NCBI GenBank assembly: GCA_948907985.1
Contig: CAQWMM010000026.1
Coordinates: 1-32,048, forward strand
Length of the DNA stretch: 32,048 bases
Source: an uncultured Bacillota bacterium
GTDB taxonomy: Bacteria > Bacillota > Dehalobacteriia > UBA4068 > UBA4997
Reading direction: 5' to 3'
Shown here: in pieces, positions 13,720 to 21,799 of the stretch
Layout of the letters: the number at the start of each line of letters is the position of its first letter
Position numbering within the stretch: position 1 is the stretch's first letter
Notes under the pieces: generated by a model
Told to the model about the DNA's origin: nothing
The model's database searches: none
The model's input: only the letters and a program-made list of their open reading frames with translations
Made by a program: the position numbers and the translations under genes

Positions 13720-14890
13720 AAGCGGCGCTTATGCAATGGAGCGGCAGGGGGACAGCGCCGAAATAACCATGTATGGCCAGGTGGTGCGCGAGCGGCCACG
13801 AAATTGGCAGGGAGAGCCGGAGCAGGGCGATTTTATTGTCCAGAACGAATTTTTGCAGGATTTGCAAGAATTGGCCGGGGTGAAAAAAATTACCCTGCGA
13901 ATGCACAGCGTGGGCGGCGACGCTCTGGTGGGGCTGCTTATTCATAACCGGCTGCGCGAGCTGGCCCGGCAGGGCGTGGAATTGCGCTGCATTGTTGATG
14001 AAGCGGCAATGAGCGCGGCCTCGGTGATTATGTGCGCCTGTGATGAGGTTTTAATTAATCCTTGCAGCTTGGTTATGGTGCATAAATGCTGGGGCTGGCT
14101 TTGGGGCGGTTTTAATGCCGATGAACTGCGGGAAATTGCGGCGGAGTATGAAGCCCATGACAAGGCGGCGGTGGCGGCTTATCAGCGCAAGAGCGGCCTC
14201 TCGGCAGAAGAAATTATCGGTATGATGCGCGATACCACCTATTTGACCGGCGAGGAGGCAATCGAAAAGGGGTTTGCCGATAAGCTTTTGGAGGAGGCTA
14301 AGCCGCTGCAAATTGCGGCCAGCGCCGACAGAAAACGGTTATTTGTCAACGGCCGCGCCTTTAGCGCACAGGTGCCGGCGGCATTTAATATTCCGGTGTT
14401 TGAGCCGGAGCAAATGAAACAGACAGAAAGGGGACAAGAGAAAATGGCAAATGAAAAAACGGTTGGAAATTTGGCCGAATTGCGCGCGGCATATCCGGAG
14501 CTGGTGGCCGAACTGGAAAAATCAGTTTTGGCGCAGGCCGGTCAGTCAGACGGTAAGGCGGCGGAGGCGGAGAGGCAACGCTTAAAGCAGATTGACGAGG
14601 TGGCGTCGCTGTTTGAACCGGAGCTGGTGCAGGCGGCCAAATACGGCGAGCAGGCTTGCACAGCCCAGGAGCTGGCTTATCGGGCGGCGCAGGCCGCGGC
14701 AGAAAAACGCCAAAGCTTTTTGCGGAACTGGCAGGGGGACTTTAGGCAGTCCGGAGCAGAACAGGTTAACGCCCTGCCGGGGGCCGGGCCGGAGCCGGAA
14801 ACGCTGGAACCGGAGCAGCGTATGGCGCAGGCCAGGGCGGAGGTTAAGGCCCTGCTTGGCGGAGAAAAGCAGCCGGGAAAGGGGGCATAA
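13703..14890 (+). CDS. ClpP-like head maturation protease fused to scaffold
   Basis: A 395-residue protein of two parts. Residues 20-200 are a ClpP/S14-type prohead protease: HSVGGDALVG at 68-77 (oxyanion part), the catalytic Ser104 in AAMSAASVI, and His127 in VMVHKCW. Residues 248-395 are a helical, charged scaffold-like domain (NLAELRAAYPELVAELEK, RLKQIDEVASLFEPELV). The layout equals lambda gpC with Nu3 at its C-terminus. AAAAGGAGG at 13689-13697 precedes ATG 13703. A separate internal start at 14444 probably makes free scaffold. Confidence 0.9.
   Translation: MRRQIKSGAYAMERQGDSAEITMYGQVVRERPRNWQGEPEQGDFIVQNEFLQDLQELAGVKKITLRMHSVGGDALVGLLIHNRLRELARQGVELRCIVDEAAMSAASVIMCACDEVLINPCSLVMVHKCWGWLWGGFNADELREIAAEYEAHDKAAVAAYQRKSGLSAEEIIGMMRDTTYLTGEEAIEKGFADKLLEEAKPLQIAASADRKRLFVNGRAFSAQVPAAFNIPVFEPEQMKQTERGQEKMANEKTVGNLAELRAAYPELVAELEKSVLAQAGQSDGKAAEAERQRLKQIDEVASLFEPELVQAAKYGEQACTAQELAYRAAQAAAEKRQSFLRNWQGDFRQSGAEQVNALPGAGPEPETLEPEQRMAQARAEVKALLGGEKQPGKGA
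14444..14890 (+). CDS. nested scaffold protein from internal start
   Basis: Within the protease gene and in the same frame, ATG 14444 is preceded by AAAGGGG at 14427-14433, ten bases away. It opens exactly where the scaffold-like domain begins (MANEKTVGNLAELRAAYPEL). The product would be 148 residues, helical and charged. This is the arrangement of lambda C/Nu3, where free scaffold is made in excess from an internal start. The call is by analogy plus the visible ribosome site. Confidence 0.55.
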   Translation: MANEKTVGNLAELRAAYPELVAELEKSVLAQAGQSDGKAAEAERQRLKQIDEVASLFEPELVQAAKYGEQACTAQELAYRAAQAAAEKRQSFLRNWQGDFRQSGAEQVNALPGAGPEPETLEPEQRMAQARAEVKALLGGEKQPGKGA

Positions 14891-14893
14891 GCA

Positions 14894-15412
14894 ATGTCAA
14901 CACAACCGCAAGCCTATTTGGAATTTGAGGTTTACGAGGATAATATTAATCTGCTGGGGGTTGCCAAGGTGGATTTGCCGGATATTGCTTATTTATCGCA
15001 GGATATAACCGGCGCGGGTTTTAGCGGCACGATTGAGGCGGTGCTTATCGGTATGATGGAGAAAATGACGGCTAAGCTGGATTTTCGCAGTTGTACCGAC
15101 GCGGCGGTGCATTTGATGTCGCCGAAAAAGCACCATATTGATTTGCGGGTGGCCGAACAATACTGGGACACGGTGGGCGTGGAACAGGATATGCAGGCGG
15201 ACAAGCACGTTCTGATTGTGGTACCGAAAAAGACTTCGCCGGGTACGGTGGCGCCAGCAAGCTTGGCCGATGTTTCCGGCGAATATGCGGTGTATCGCTA
15301 CGAGGGCTATAAGGACGGCAAGGCGCTTTGGAAAATCGATCCGTTTAATTACATCTGCGAGGTTGGCGGCGTGGATTATCTGGCCAAGCTGCGGCAGATT
15401 TTGGGCAAATAG
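14894..15412 (+). CDS. major tail tube protein (P2 FII type)
   Basis: A 172-residue protein of the contractile-tail tube family. It has an N-terminal YLEFEVYEDNINLLGVAKVDLPDIAYLSQDITGAGFSGTIE, then IGMMEKMTAKLDFRS, and a C-terminal YAVYRYEGYKDG and KIDPFNYICEVGGVDYL, all typical of FII-like tubes. It builds the rigid inner tube pushed through the host envelope. Its sheath partner is 7 kb downstream, not next to it as usual. It begins three bases after the scaffold stop. Confidence 0.9.
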   Translation: MSTQPQAYLEFEVYEDNINLLGVAKVDLPDIAYLSQDITGAGFSGTIEAVLIGMMEKMTAKLDFRSCTDAAVHLMSPKKHHIDLRVAEQYWDTVGVEQDMQADKHVLIVVPKKTSPGTVAPASLADVSGEYAVYRYEGYKDGKALWKIDPFNYICEVGGVDYLAKLRQILGK

Positions 15413-15421
15413 GAGGGCAAA

Positions 15422-15793
15422 ATGGCAGATTTTATTGACGATAAAGAATATGCGGCGGCCATGCAGGAGGCGGAGGCCGCCGCCGGTGATGAGCTTTACT
15501 GCCAGACAGTTAAATTTAAGCAGCCCAGAGAATGGGAGGGGCAAACATATAACAGCCTGACCTTTGACTGGGGCAAATTGACCGGCGAGGATTTTTTGGC
15601 GATTGAACAGCAGATGTTATTGCGGAACAAGGCGGTGGTTTCGCCGGAGTTTTCCAGCCTGTTTTTGACGCTGATGGCGGTTAAAGCCTGCCGGGAGCAG
15701 CTGGACGAAAAATTCTTCCGCCGCCTGCCGATTGCCGTCTTTAACCGGATCCGCAACGGGGCCAGAAGTTTTTTACTCGTGGCGCAGGCTTAA
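15422..15793 (+). CDS. tail assembly chaperone E (zero-frame product)
   Basis: A 123-residue protein of the Mu gp41 / P2 gpE type that coats the tape measure during tail assembly. Motifs are the acidic N-terminus, TVKFKQPREWEGQTYNSLTFDWGKLTGEDFLAIE, and a C-terminal FRRLPIAVFNRIRNGARSFLL. Its position between tube and tape measure is the standard one. Near the end the gene contains T TTT TTA at 15769-15775 in the right frame for a -1 slip, giving the longer form described separately. AGGAGG at 15411-15416 precedes ATG 15422. Confidence 0.88.
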   Translation: MADFIDDKEYAAAMQEAEAAAGDELYCQTVKFKQPREWEGQTYNSLTFDWGKLTGEDFLAIEQQMLLRNKAVVSPEFSSLFLTLMAVKACREQLDEKFFRRLPIAVFNRIRNGARSFLLVAQA

Positions 15794-15945
15794 AGGATGT
15801 GGCCAGCCTGCGGCGGCAGTGTTTGATTATGGCGCAGAACAATCACACGCCGGTTGGCTTTTGGCTGGGCTGCACCTTGGCCGAACTGCGGCGTTGGGTT
15901 GACGTCAACAACGAGATTGTGGAGAGTATGCAGCGCAAAAAATAA
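15422..15945 (+). CDS. tail assembly chaperone E-E' fusion by -1 frameshift
   Basis: Reading of the chaperone gene with a -1 slip at TTTTTTA (15769-15775) joins its first 118 codons to a 56-codon frame running from 15775 to the stop at 15943-15945. The added part has no stop and reads TRGAGLKDVASL, then PVGFWLGCTLAELRRWV, a helical Trp-containing end like that of other E' or gp41' extensions. It fills the otherwise empty gap before the tape measure. The fusion would be 174 residues. P2 (E/E') and lambda (G/GT) make the same kind of pair. Confidence 0.82.
15769..15812 (+). promoter_or_regulatory. -1 ribosomal frameshift signal
   Basis: The slippery heptamer TTTTTTA (15769-15775) is in zero frame as T TTT TTA, an ideal X XXY YYZ site. 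After a seven-base spacer a perfect 8-base stem follows: CGCAGGCT at 15783-15790 pairs with AGCCTGCG at 15805-15812 around a 14-base loop that contains the zero-frame stop TAA. Site, spacer and stem are all as expected for programmed -1 slippage. Confidence 0.8.
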
Positions 15946-15957
15946 GGAGATGAGAAT

Positions 15958-18900
15958 TTGGCGGGACGGATTATGCACGAGCTGGCCTTTCGGCTGAACG
16001 CCCAGCGCAGCAGCGGCTTTGACAGCGCGTTCAGCGGGGCGCGCTCCATTGTGGCTGGTATGCAAGCGGAATTGCAGCGGCTTAACCAGGCGCAACGAGA
16101 TATAACAGGTTATCAGAGGCAGCAGCAGCAAGTACAGCGGACAGAACAGCGCTTGACTAACCTGCGCGCCCAGTATGACCTTATTCAGCGGGAGATTGCC
16201 GAAACTAACGGCAGCACCGCCGGGCTGGAGCGCGAGAGCCTGCGCTTACAGGAGCGGATTAACAGCACAAATGAGGCACTAGGCCGTCAGCGCCAGCGTT
16301 TGCAGCAGACCAGTCAAGCACTGCGCGAGGCCGGAGTGGATACGGAAAATCTGACGGTGGAGAGTATCCGGCTGGCCGAGGAAAGCCGCGACTTGCAGGA
16401 GGCGCAGGAGCAGGCCGCTGCCGGGGCGGAAAGCTTTGGCAGCCGGGCGGCGGGCGCTTTTGACGCGGCAGGTCAGGCTTTGGTGGCGGCGGGGATTTAT
16501 GGCGGCCTGCAAAAGGTTGCCAGCGGCTTTAATGAGTGCCTAAATTTGGCCGGGGAGTTTGAGCACGGTATGTCGGACGTGGCGGCGCTCTCGGGCGCGG
16601 ATGAGCGGGCGGTAAACGTGCTGGCGGATAAAGCCAAAGAGCTGGGCGGCAGCACCAAATTTACCGCCGCTGAAAGCACGCAGGCCATGGGTTATATGGC
16701 AATGGCCGGTTGGGATGAGCAGGATATGGTTGCCGGTATAGACGGCGTTTTGCAGTTGGCCGCGGCCTCCGGTGAGGATTTAGCACTGACCTCGGATATT
16801 ATAACCGATAATTTGAGCGCTTTTCACCTGACGGCGGCGGATACCGACCGCTTTGCGGACGTGCTGGCGGCTGCAGCCACCAACGCCAATACCAACGTGG
16901 CCGTTATGGGCGAAACCTTTAAGGATTCGGCCTCGGTGGCGGGCGCGCTGGGCTATTCTATTGAGGATGTGGCGGTGGCGGTTGGCCTTATGGCGAACAG
17001 CGGCATTAAGGGCAGCCGTGCCGGAACCTCTATGAAGAACTCTTTTAACGGCCTGCTCGAGGGGGTTACGCTTTCCGGCGCGGCCTTTGGCGAGTACGAA
17101 TATTCGGCGGTGCAGGCGGACGGCACGATGAAAAGCCTGGGCAATACTATCCGGGAGCTGCGCGGCTATTTTAAGCAGATGACCGAGGCCGAGCGCGTGG
17201 CTAACGCTATCAACATTGCCGGCAAAGAGGGCTACAACGGCCTGTTGGCTATCCTGCTATCCGCTGACGATGACTATAACAAGCTGACGGATAGTATCAA
17301 TAATTGCAGCGGCGCGGCGGAGCGCATGGCCCAAATCCGTCTGGATAATTTGCAGGGCGATATTACGCTGGCCGAATCGGCGGCGGACGCGTTGAAAATC
17401 AGCGTTGGTGAACAGTTTTTGCCGGTTATGCGCAAGGTTTACCAGGAGGGCACGGAACTTTTGGGGCTGACGAATGATTTTGTGCAGCAAAATCCGGCGG
17501 TGGTTAAGGCCGGGGGCGCGTTTATCGGCACGCTGGGCGGGCTGGCGGCTGGGGTTACCGGTGTTTCGGCGGCGGTGCGGATCTTCCAGGCGTTGAATGC
17601 GGCGGCGATTTTTGCGGGGCCGGTGGGGCCGATTTTGGGCTTATCGGCGGCTTTGGCGGCGGTGGTAGGCGGCGTTGTGGCGCTGCGCGAGGGGGCTTTT
17701 GACGCGGCTCCCTCTCTGCGTGAGCTGACGGCGGCGGCCAGAGATATGGAAAAGGCTATGCAGGACGCGGACGCAGTTTTTAAGGACAGCGAAAGCCAGA
17801 CGCTGGCGATGGCTGACGTGGCCGGGCATTACATCGACAAGCTGGAGCAAATGGGCGACGGCGAAAAGCTGGGGGGCGAGGCCAGGCAGGAGTATCTGAA
17901 CACCCTGGAGCTGCTTTGCCGGACGATGCCGGAATTGAGCGATATTATTGATACGGAAACCGGTAAAATTGAGGGCGGCACCGCTGCGCTGCGTGAAAAC
18001 ACTAAAGCGTGGCAGGAGAACGCTTTGGCGCAGGCCAGGCAAAAGCATTTGGAAAGTTATCAGGACGCGGTGGTGGCGGCGGAGTTTGAAACGGCGGAAA
18101 ATACTATTAAGTTGACCGAGGCGCGGGACCGGCGGCAAACCTACGAGGAACAGGCGGCGGCTATCCAGGCGGAGCTTGACCGAAAGGTTGCGGAGGCGCA
18201 AAAGCAGGCCGACGAACATAATGTGTTGTATCGCGGCAGTGAGATTAGCAGCGATTTGCTTTCGGCGGAAGATATTCTGGTGGCAGATTCGGAGTATGTT
18301 CAGCGTCAACAGGAATTGGCGGCTTTACAGCGACAGGCCAAAAGCGCGGCCAGAGAAGAAGCCCGCTATACTAAGGCCGTAGACGAGGGGCAGGCGGCGG
18401 TTGCCGAGGCCACCCTTAAGCTGGACAGTATGCGAGCGGCCTTGGATCAGCTTGGCGAAACCGAGGCCGAGCAGGCGGCGTACGGCGTGGCGGCTTTAGA
18501 CCAGAGCGCGCAGGCGGCGGAAAGCGCCCGAGCTACCATACAGGCTTATATTGACGGTATTTTGGCTATGTTGCCACAGGTAAAAGGTGCGTTTAACGTT
18601 TTGGGCGGCTTACTGCCTAAACAAAATATGCTGTTTAGTACGGCCATAAACGCGGCGGTTGGCAATGTGTTGCCGGGTGTGATAAATCTACCGGCAGGCG
18701 GAGCGTATGCCCCGGCCCAAGGCGATATTAAAGTTAAAAACGCCTATGCAGGCGGCACCGATAATGCGGCGGCAGGTTGGGCGCTGGTGGGCGAGCAGGG
18801 GCCGGAGCTGTTGTTTATGCAGGGCGGAGAGCGAATTTTGACCAACCGGGAAACCGAACATATTTTGCAGCGAGATACTTTGACTATGCAGCAGGCGGCG

Positions 18901-19128
18901 GCGCTGCCGGAGCCTGCCCGGGCGTTGCCGAACCGGGAGAGCAACGGCGGTGTGGACGCGGAGCGTATTCAGATTACGGTTGCGCCGGATTATCACATTA
19001 GCGGCAATGCTTTGCCGGAAGAACTGCGCGAGGTTTTGCAGCGGCACGATGAGGATTTGCGGGAGTGGATAGAAGAGATTTTGAACAATCGGCAGATTGA
19101 GCGCAGGCGGAGGGCGTTTATTCAATGA
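15958..19128 (+). CDS. tail tape measure protein (TP901 core)
   Basis: A 1056-residue protein that sets tail length and travels through the tube at infection. Residues about 20-150 are Gln/Arg-rich coiled coil. The TP901 tape-measure core, about 190-430, shows MSDVAALSGADERAVNVLADKAKELGG and VGLMANSGIKGSRAGTSMKNSF. A hydrophobic Ala/Gly-rich part (about 510-580) could cross a membrane. A second coiled coil (about 690-860) and a C-terminal WALVGEQGPELLFMQGGERI follow. It starts at TTG 15958 with AAGGAG eight bases before. It directly follows the chaperone. Confidence 0.92.
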   Translation: MAGRIMHELAFRLNAQRSSGFDSAFSGARSIVAGMQAELQRLNQAQRDITGYQRQQQQVQRTEQRLTNLRAQYDLIQREIAETNGSTAGLERESLRLQERINSTNEALGRQRQRLQQTSQALREAGVDTENLTVESIRLAEESRDLQEAQEQAAAGAESFGSRAAGAFDAAGQALVAAGIYGGLQKVASGFNECLNLAGEFEHGMSDVAALSGADERAVNVLADKAKELGGSTKFTAAESTQAMGYMAMAGWDEQDMVAGIDGVLQLAAASGEDLALTSDIITDNLSAFHLTAADTDRFADVLAAAATNANTNVAVMGETFKDSASVAGALGYSIEDVAVAVGLMANSGIKGSRAGTSMKNSFNGLLEGVTLSGAAFGEYEYSAVQADGTMKSLGNTIRELRGYFKQMTEAERVANAINIAGKEGYNGLLAILLSADDDYNKLTDSINNCSGAAERMAQIRLDNLQGDITLAESAADALKISVGEQFLPVMRKVYQEGTELLGLTNDFVQQNPAVVKAGGAFIGTLGGLAAGVTGVSAAVRIFQALNAAAIFAGPVGPILGLSAALAAVVGGVVALREGAFDAAPSLRELTAAARDMEKAMQDADAVFKDSESQTLAMADVAGHYIDKLEQMGDGEKLGGEARQEYLNTLELLCRTMPELSDIIDTETGKIEGGTAALRENTKAWQENALAQARQKHLESYQDAVVAAEFETAENTIKLTEARDRRQTYEEQAAAIQAELDRKVAEAQKQADEHNVLYRGSEISSDLLSAEDILVADSEYVQRQQELAALQRQAKSAAREEARYTKAVDEGQAAVAEATLKLDSMRAALDQLGETEAEQAAYGVAALDQSAQAAESARATIQAYIDGILAMLPQVKGAFNVLGGLLPKQNMLFSTAINAAVGNVLPGVINLPAGGAYAPAQGDIKVKNAYAGGTDNAAAGWALVGEQGPELLFMQGGERILTNRETEHILQRDTLTMQQAAALPEPARALPNRESNGGVDAERIQITVAPDYHISGNALPEELREVLQRHDEDLREWIEEILNNRQIERRRRAFIQ

Positions 19129-19154
19129 TTATTTTAAGGAAGGGGTTTTGATAA

Positions 19155-19541
19155 ATGAAAGAACTTAGTAGGTTGGTAGGAGAAATGGAGTATGACGCTT
19201 TGATTGCCGGCTTAAATCCGCCGGCGGTGGTGGGCGGCGGCACGCTTGCTGCGCTGGCGGCGGAGGCGGAATATAAGCGCGGTACCGTTTTAGCTAAATC
19301 CGCCCAAACAGGTCAGCTTTATATTTTGGGCAGCACGGCGGCGGAGGGCGATGCCTTAACGCCGGACTGCATTTTGTGTGATGATACCAAGATTGGCGCA
19401 ACGGCGCAGACGGCGGCGGTTTATCTGGCGGGTTGTTTTAACCCTGGCAAATTGACAATGGCCGAGGGTTATACGCTTAGCGAGGCGGACAGGGACAAGC
19501 TGCGGGAGCGCGGCATTTGGCTTAAAGCCGTTGCCGAATAA
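19155..19541 (+). CDS. head decoration protein (lambda gpD family)
   Basis: A 128-residue HDPD-family protein that caps the capsid lattice after expansion and strengthens the head. The pattern GGGTLAALAAEAEYKRGTVLAKSA, then DDTKIGATAQTAAVYLAGCFNPGKL, and a C-terminal LRERGIWLKAV is typical. AAGGAAGGGG precedes ATG 19155. It stands directly before the capsid gene, as in lambda. Confidence 0.88.
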   Translation: MKELSRLVGEMEYDALIAGLNPPAVVGGGTLAALAAEAEYKRGTVLAKSAQTGQLYILGSTAAEGDALTPDCILCDDTKIGATAQTAAVYLAGCFNPGKLTMAEGYTLSEADRDKLRERGIWLKAVAE

Positions 19542-19558
19542 AAAAGGGGGTTTGTTTA

Positions 19559-20797
19559 ATGGCAAGTTTGAATTTTTTTGACACTTATACTTTGCTGGCG
19601 GTGGAGGAGGAAGTTGTGCCACAGCCTTGTTTTTTCAAGGAGAGATATTTTCCAACCGGCGCGGATGATGTTTTTGCGGCGGATAAAGTTCTGACCGAAT
19701 ACCGCAAAGGCGACCGCAAGCTGGCGCCTTTTGTGGCTCCTAGGGCGGGGGATATTCCGCTGGAGAGAACGGGCTACGAAATCCGTGAATACCAGCCGGC
19801 TTATATCGCTCTTTCCCGTTTATTGACAGAGGACGATTTAAGGAAGCGCGGCTTTGGCGAGGCTCTGTATCCAAATATGAGCAAAGCACAGCGCGCGGCT
19901 CGGTTGCAACTGCGGGATTTGCAAGATATGGACAAGCGCATTGCCCGGCGTGAGGAATGGATGGCCGTGCAGACTATGTTAAATAATGCCTGCCCTATGC
20001 AGGAATACATTGATGGTCAAACGGTGGGCGATGAGTTGTTGGTTGGCTTTTACAGCGGCGAGAGCGAGCACACCTTTGAGGTGGCGCACAAATGGAACAG
20101 TTCGGCGGGGAATTTCTTCGGTGATGTTCGGGCTATGTGCAAGATGTTGGCCCGGCGCGGTTTAGCGGTTGCTGATTTGGTGCTGGGCAGCCAGACGGCG
20201 GATTTTGTGTCGAATGATCCTAAAGTGCAAAAGCTGTTGGATAATCGCCGTATGGAGTATGGCAATTTGAGCCCGGAGTTAACCCGATACCCCGGCGTGG
20301 CTTTTATGGGACGACTTAATTTCGGTGGCTTTTTGCTGAACCTGTTTGACGTAAGCGAGAGCTATGCAAATGAAGCTGGCGAGGATACGCCTTATTTTCC
20401 GGCGGACGGCGCTATGGTAACGGCTCCGAACTGCGGCCATATGATGTACGGCCAGATTACCCAAATTGACTATGGCAACAGTGAATATAGCAGTTACGCC
20501 GCGCCCAGGGTGCCTAAATTTAGCCTGGACCAGCCCAACGACGCCCGCAGTCTGCGTTTGGCCTGCCGGCCATTGGCAGCGCCGCGTAATTACTGCCCTT
20601 ATATTTTTGCCGCCGGTGTGGTTGGTGAAGAAAAAGAAACGGTGGAAACCATTACCACGCCAGAAAATGGAACCGAGCCAGAAAATGGAACCGACGATAA
20701 CGCTGTTGAAAAGCAGGCGGCAGCCAAAACAACCAGCAAAACTGCTAAACAGGCGCAGGCTCCTGCCGCTCCGACAGCTGAAAGTCCTGTGGTATGA
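19559..20797 (+). CDS. major capsid protein (lambda gpE family)
   Basis: A 412-residue capsid protein of the gpE family. The N-terminus (residues 1-90) has FFKERYFPTG, DDVFAADKVLTEYRKGDRKLAPFV and GYEIREYQPAYIAL, the hallmark start. The middle holds GRLNFGGFLLNLF and the end of the core lies near PNCGHMMYGQI. After about residue 355 a 55-residue tail rich in Thr, Glu, Ala, Lys and Pro follows, including a small tandem repeat; gpE-type capsids usually stop before this. GGGGG precedes ATG 19559. The stop overlaps the next start. Confidence 0.92.
   Translation: MASLNFFDTYTLLAVEEEVVPQPCFFKERYFPTGADDVFAADKVLTEYRKGDRKLAPFVAPRAGDIPLERTGYEIREYQPAYIALSRLLTEDDLRKRGFGEALYPNMSKAQRAARLQLRDLQDMDKRIARREEWMAVQTMLNNACPMQEYIDGQTVGDELLVGFYSGESEHTFEVAHKWNSSAGNFFGDVRAMCKMLARRGLAVADLVLGSQTADFVSNDPKVQKLLDNRRMEYGNLSPELTRYPGVAFMGRLNFGGFLLNLFDVSESYANEAGEDTPYFPADGAMVTAPNCGHMMYGQITQIDYGNSEYSSYAAPRVPKFSLDQPNDARSLRLACRPLAAPRNYCPYIFAAGVVGEEKETVETITTPENGTEPENGTDDNAVEKQAAAKTTSKTAKQAQAPAAPTAESPVV
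20660..20695 (+). repeat. 18-base tandem repeat in the capsid tail
   Basis: CCAGAAAATGGAACCGA occurs at 20660-20676 and again at 20678-20694, giving PENGTEPENGTD in the capsid tail. The two units are identical over 17 bases. It lies in the low-complexity extension, so copy number may vary. Confidence 0.8.
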
Positions 20798-21183
20798 GCG
20801 GCTTTAAGGAAATGCTGGCCGCCGATAACCAAAGAGTGTTTTTGAATGTGCAGGAATTTGCCAGCCTGCGCACGGTTGTTTACGAGGGGCAAAGCTTTGT
20901 GGATATTCCGGTGGTGTTGTCCGGCTTAAAGGAAGATGAGCGGCAGCTTAAGGCCAGCGACCACGCCGAGGGGTTGTTTCTGGTAAAAACCCTTTTGCAG
21001 TGCAGTATTGACGATTTGCAGAGGGTACAGCCGCAAAAAGGAGCCAGACTTAAAATCAACAACCAGGAGGGCGGAGGCGGTTTTTTCCACGAGTTTTATA
21101 TCAAGGAGGCGGTTTGCGAATTTGGCTTGCTGCGCCTGGAATTGGAGGATGTAAATGAGCGAAACAGGTGGAATATATATTGA
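20794..21183 (+). CDS. head-tail joining protein (FII-like connector)
   Basis: A 129-residue protein following the capsid gene at the usual place of head-completion proteins. The opening MSGFKEMLAADNQRVFLNVQEFASLRTVVYEG and a following strand-rich core (GLFLVKTLL, KGARLKIN, FYIKEAVCEFGLLRLELE) resemble the Bacillota connector family placed near lambda FII. The start overlaps the capsid stop (ATGA) and the end overlaps the next gene by 29 bases. The exact place in the connector is inferred from order. Confidence 0.65.
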   Translation: MSGFKEMLAADNQRVFLNVQEFASLRTVVYEGQSFVDIPVVLSGLKEDERQLKASDHAEGLFLVKTLLQCSIDDLQRVQPQKGARLKINNQEGGGGFFHEFYIKEAVCEFGLLRLELEDVNERNRWNIY

Positions 21184-21796
21184 TATTAATGGTATAACGG
21201 ATAGCCATAGTATTGAGCGCGCCGAAATGCTGCTGCGTGATATTCCTGGCGCTGCGGATAAGGCCATACGCAGCGCCACAAACCGCGCTGCTGCTTATCT
21301 GCGTACAGCTAGCGTTAAGCATATTAGAGATAGATATGACATATCGGCTAAGAATGTACGGGAAAAAGATGTTTTTCAGGTAAAATATATTCTAGGTCAA
21401 GGCTTGAGTGCCATAATATCTTTTGCCGGGCATAAAATTCCTCTTTACAGATATGGTGGAACATCGCCTAAGCAGCCGGCTGCCGGCACATTGGTAAAGG
21501 CACATATTATGAAAGCAACAAGACCATACCCGTTTTATAATGCCTTTATTGCTACAATGCAAAATTCTAATGGTAAAAATCATACTGGTATTTTTGAACG
21601 CACTGGCAAGCCTTCTTCCAGAAATACAAGCGCAGATTTAAAGCGTGAATCTATCCGGGAAATTACCGGCCTGTCTGTAAAACAAATGTTAAACAATGAT
21701 GAAACCAGAAACCGGCTAACCTTGGAAACAGTAGATAAATGGGAAGAGCGCATAGAGCATGAAATTAACGCTTTTTTGAACGGTTGGAGGGATTAA
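21155..21796 (+). CDS. minor tail protein Z-like (GPZ family)
   Basis: A 213-residue protein resembling the prophage minor tail protein Z family: RAEMLLRDIPGAADKAIRSATNRAAAYLRTASVKHIRDRYDISAKNVRE is the typical N-terminal region, and AHIMKATRPYPFYNAFIATM follows. In lambda gpZ is needed for joining tail to head. The gene is visibly more AT-rich than its neighbours and uses AGA and ATA codons freely, which hints at a separate origin. It overlaps the connector gene by 29 bases and ends three bases before the next start. Confidence 0.75.
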   Translation: MSETGGIYIDINGITDSHSIERAEMLLRDIPGAADKAIRSATNRAAAYLRTASVKHIRDRYDISAKNVREKDVFQVKYILGQGLSAIISFAGHKIPLYRYGGTSPKQPAAGTLVKAHIMKATRPYPFYNAFIATMQNSNGKNHTGIFERTGKPSSRNTSADLKRESIREITGLSVKQMLNNDETRNRLTLETVDKWEERIEHEINAFLNGWRD

Positions 21797-21799
21797 AGA

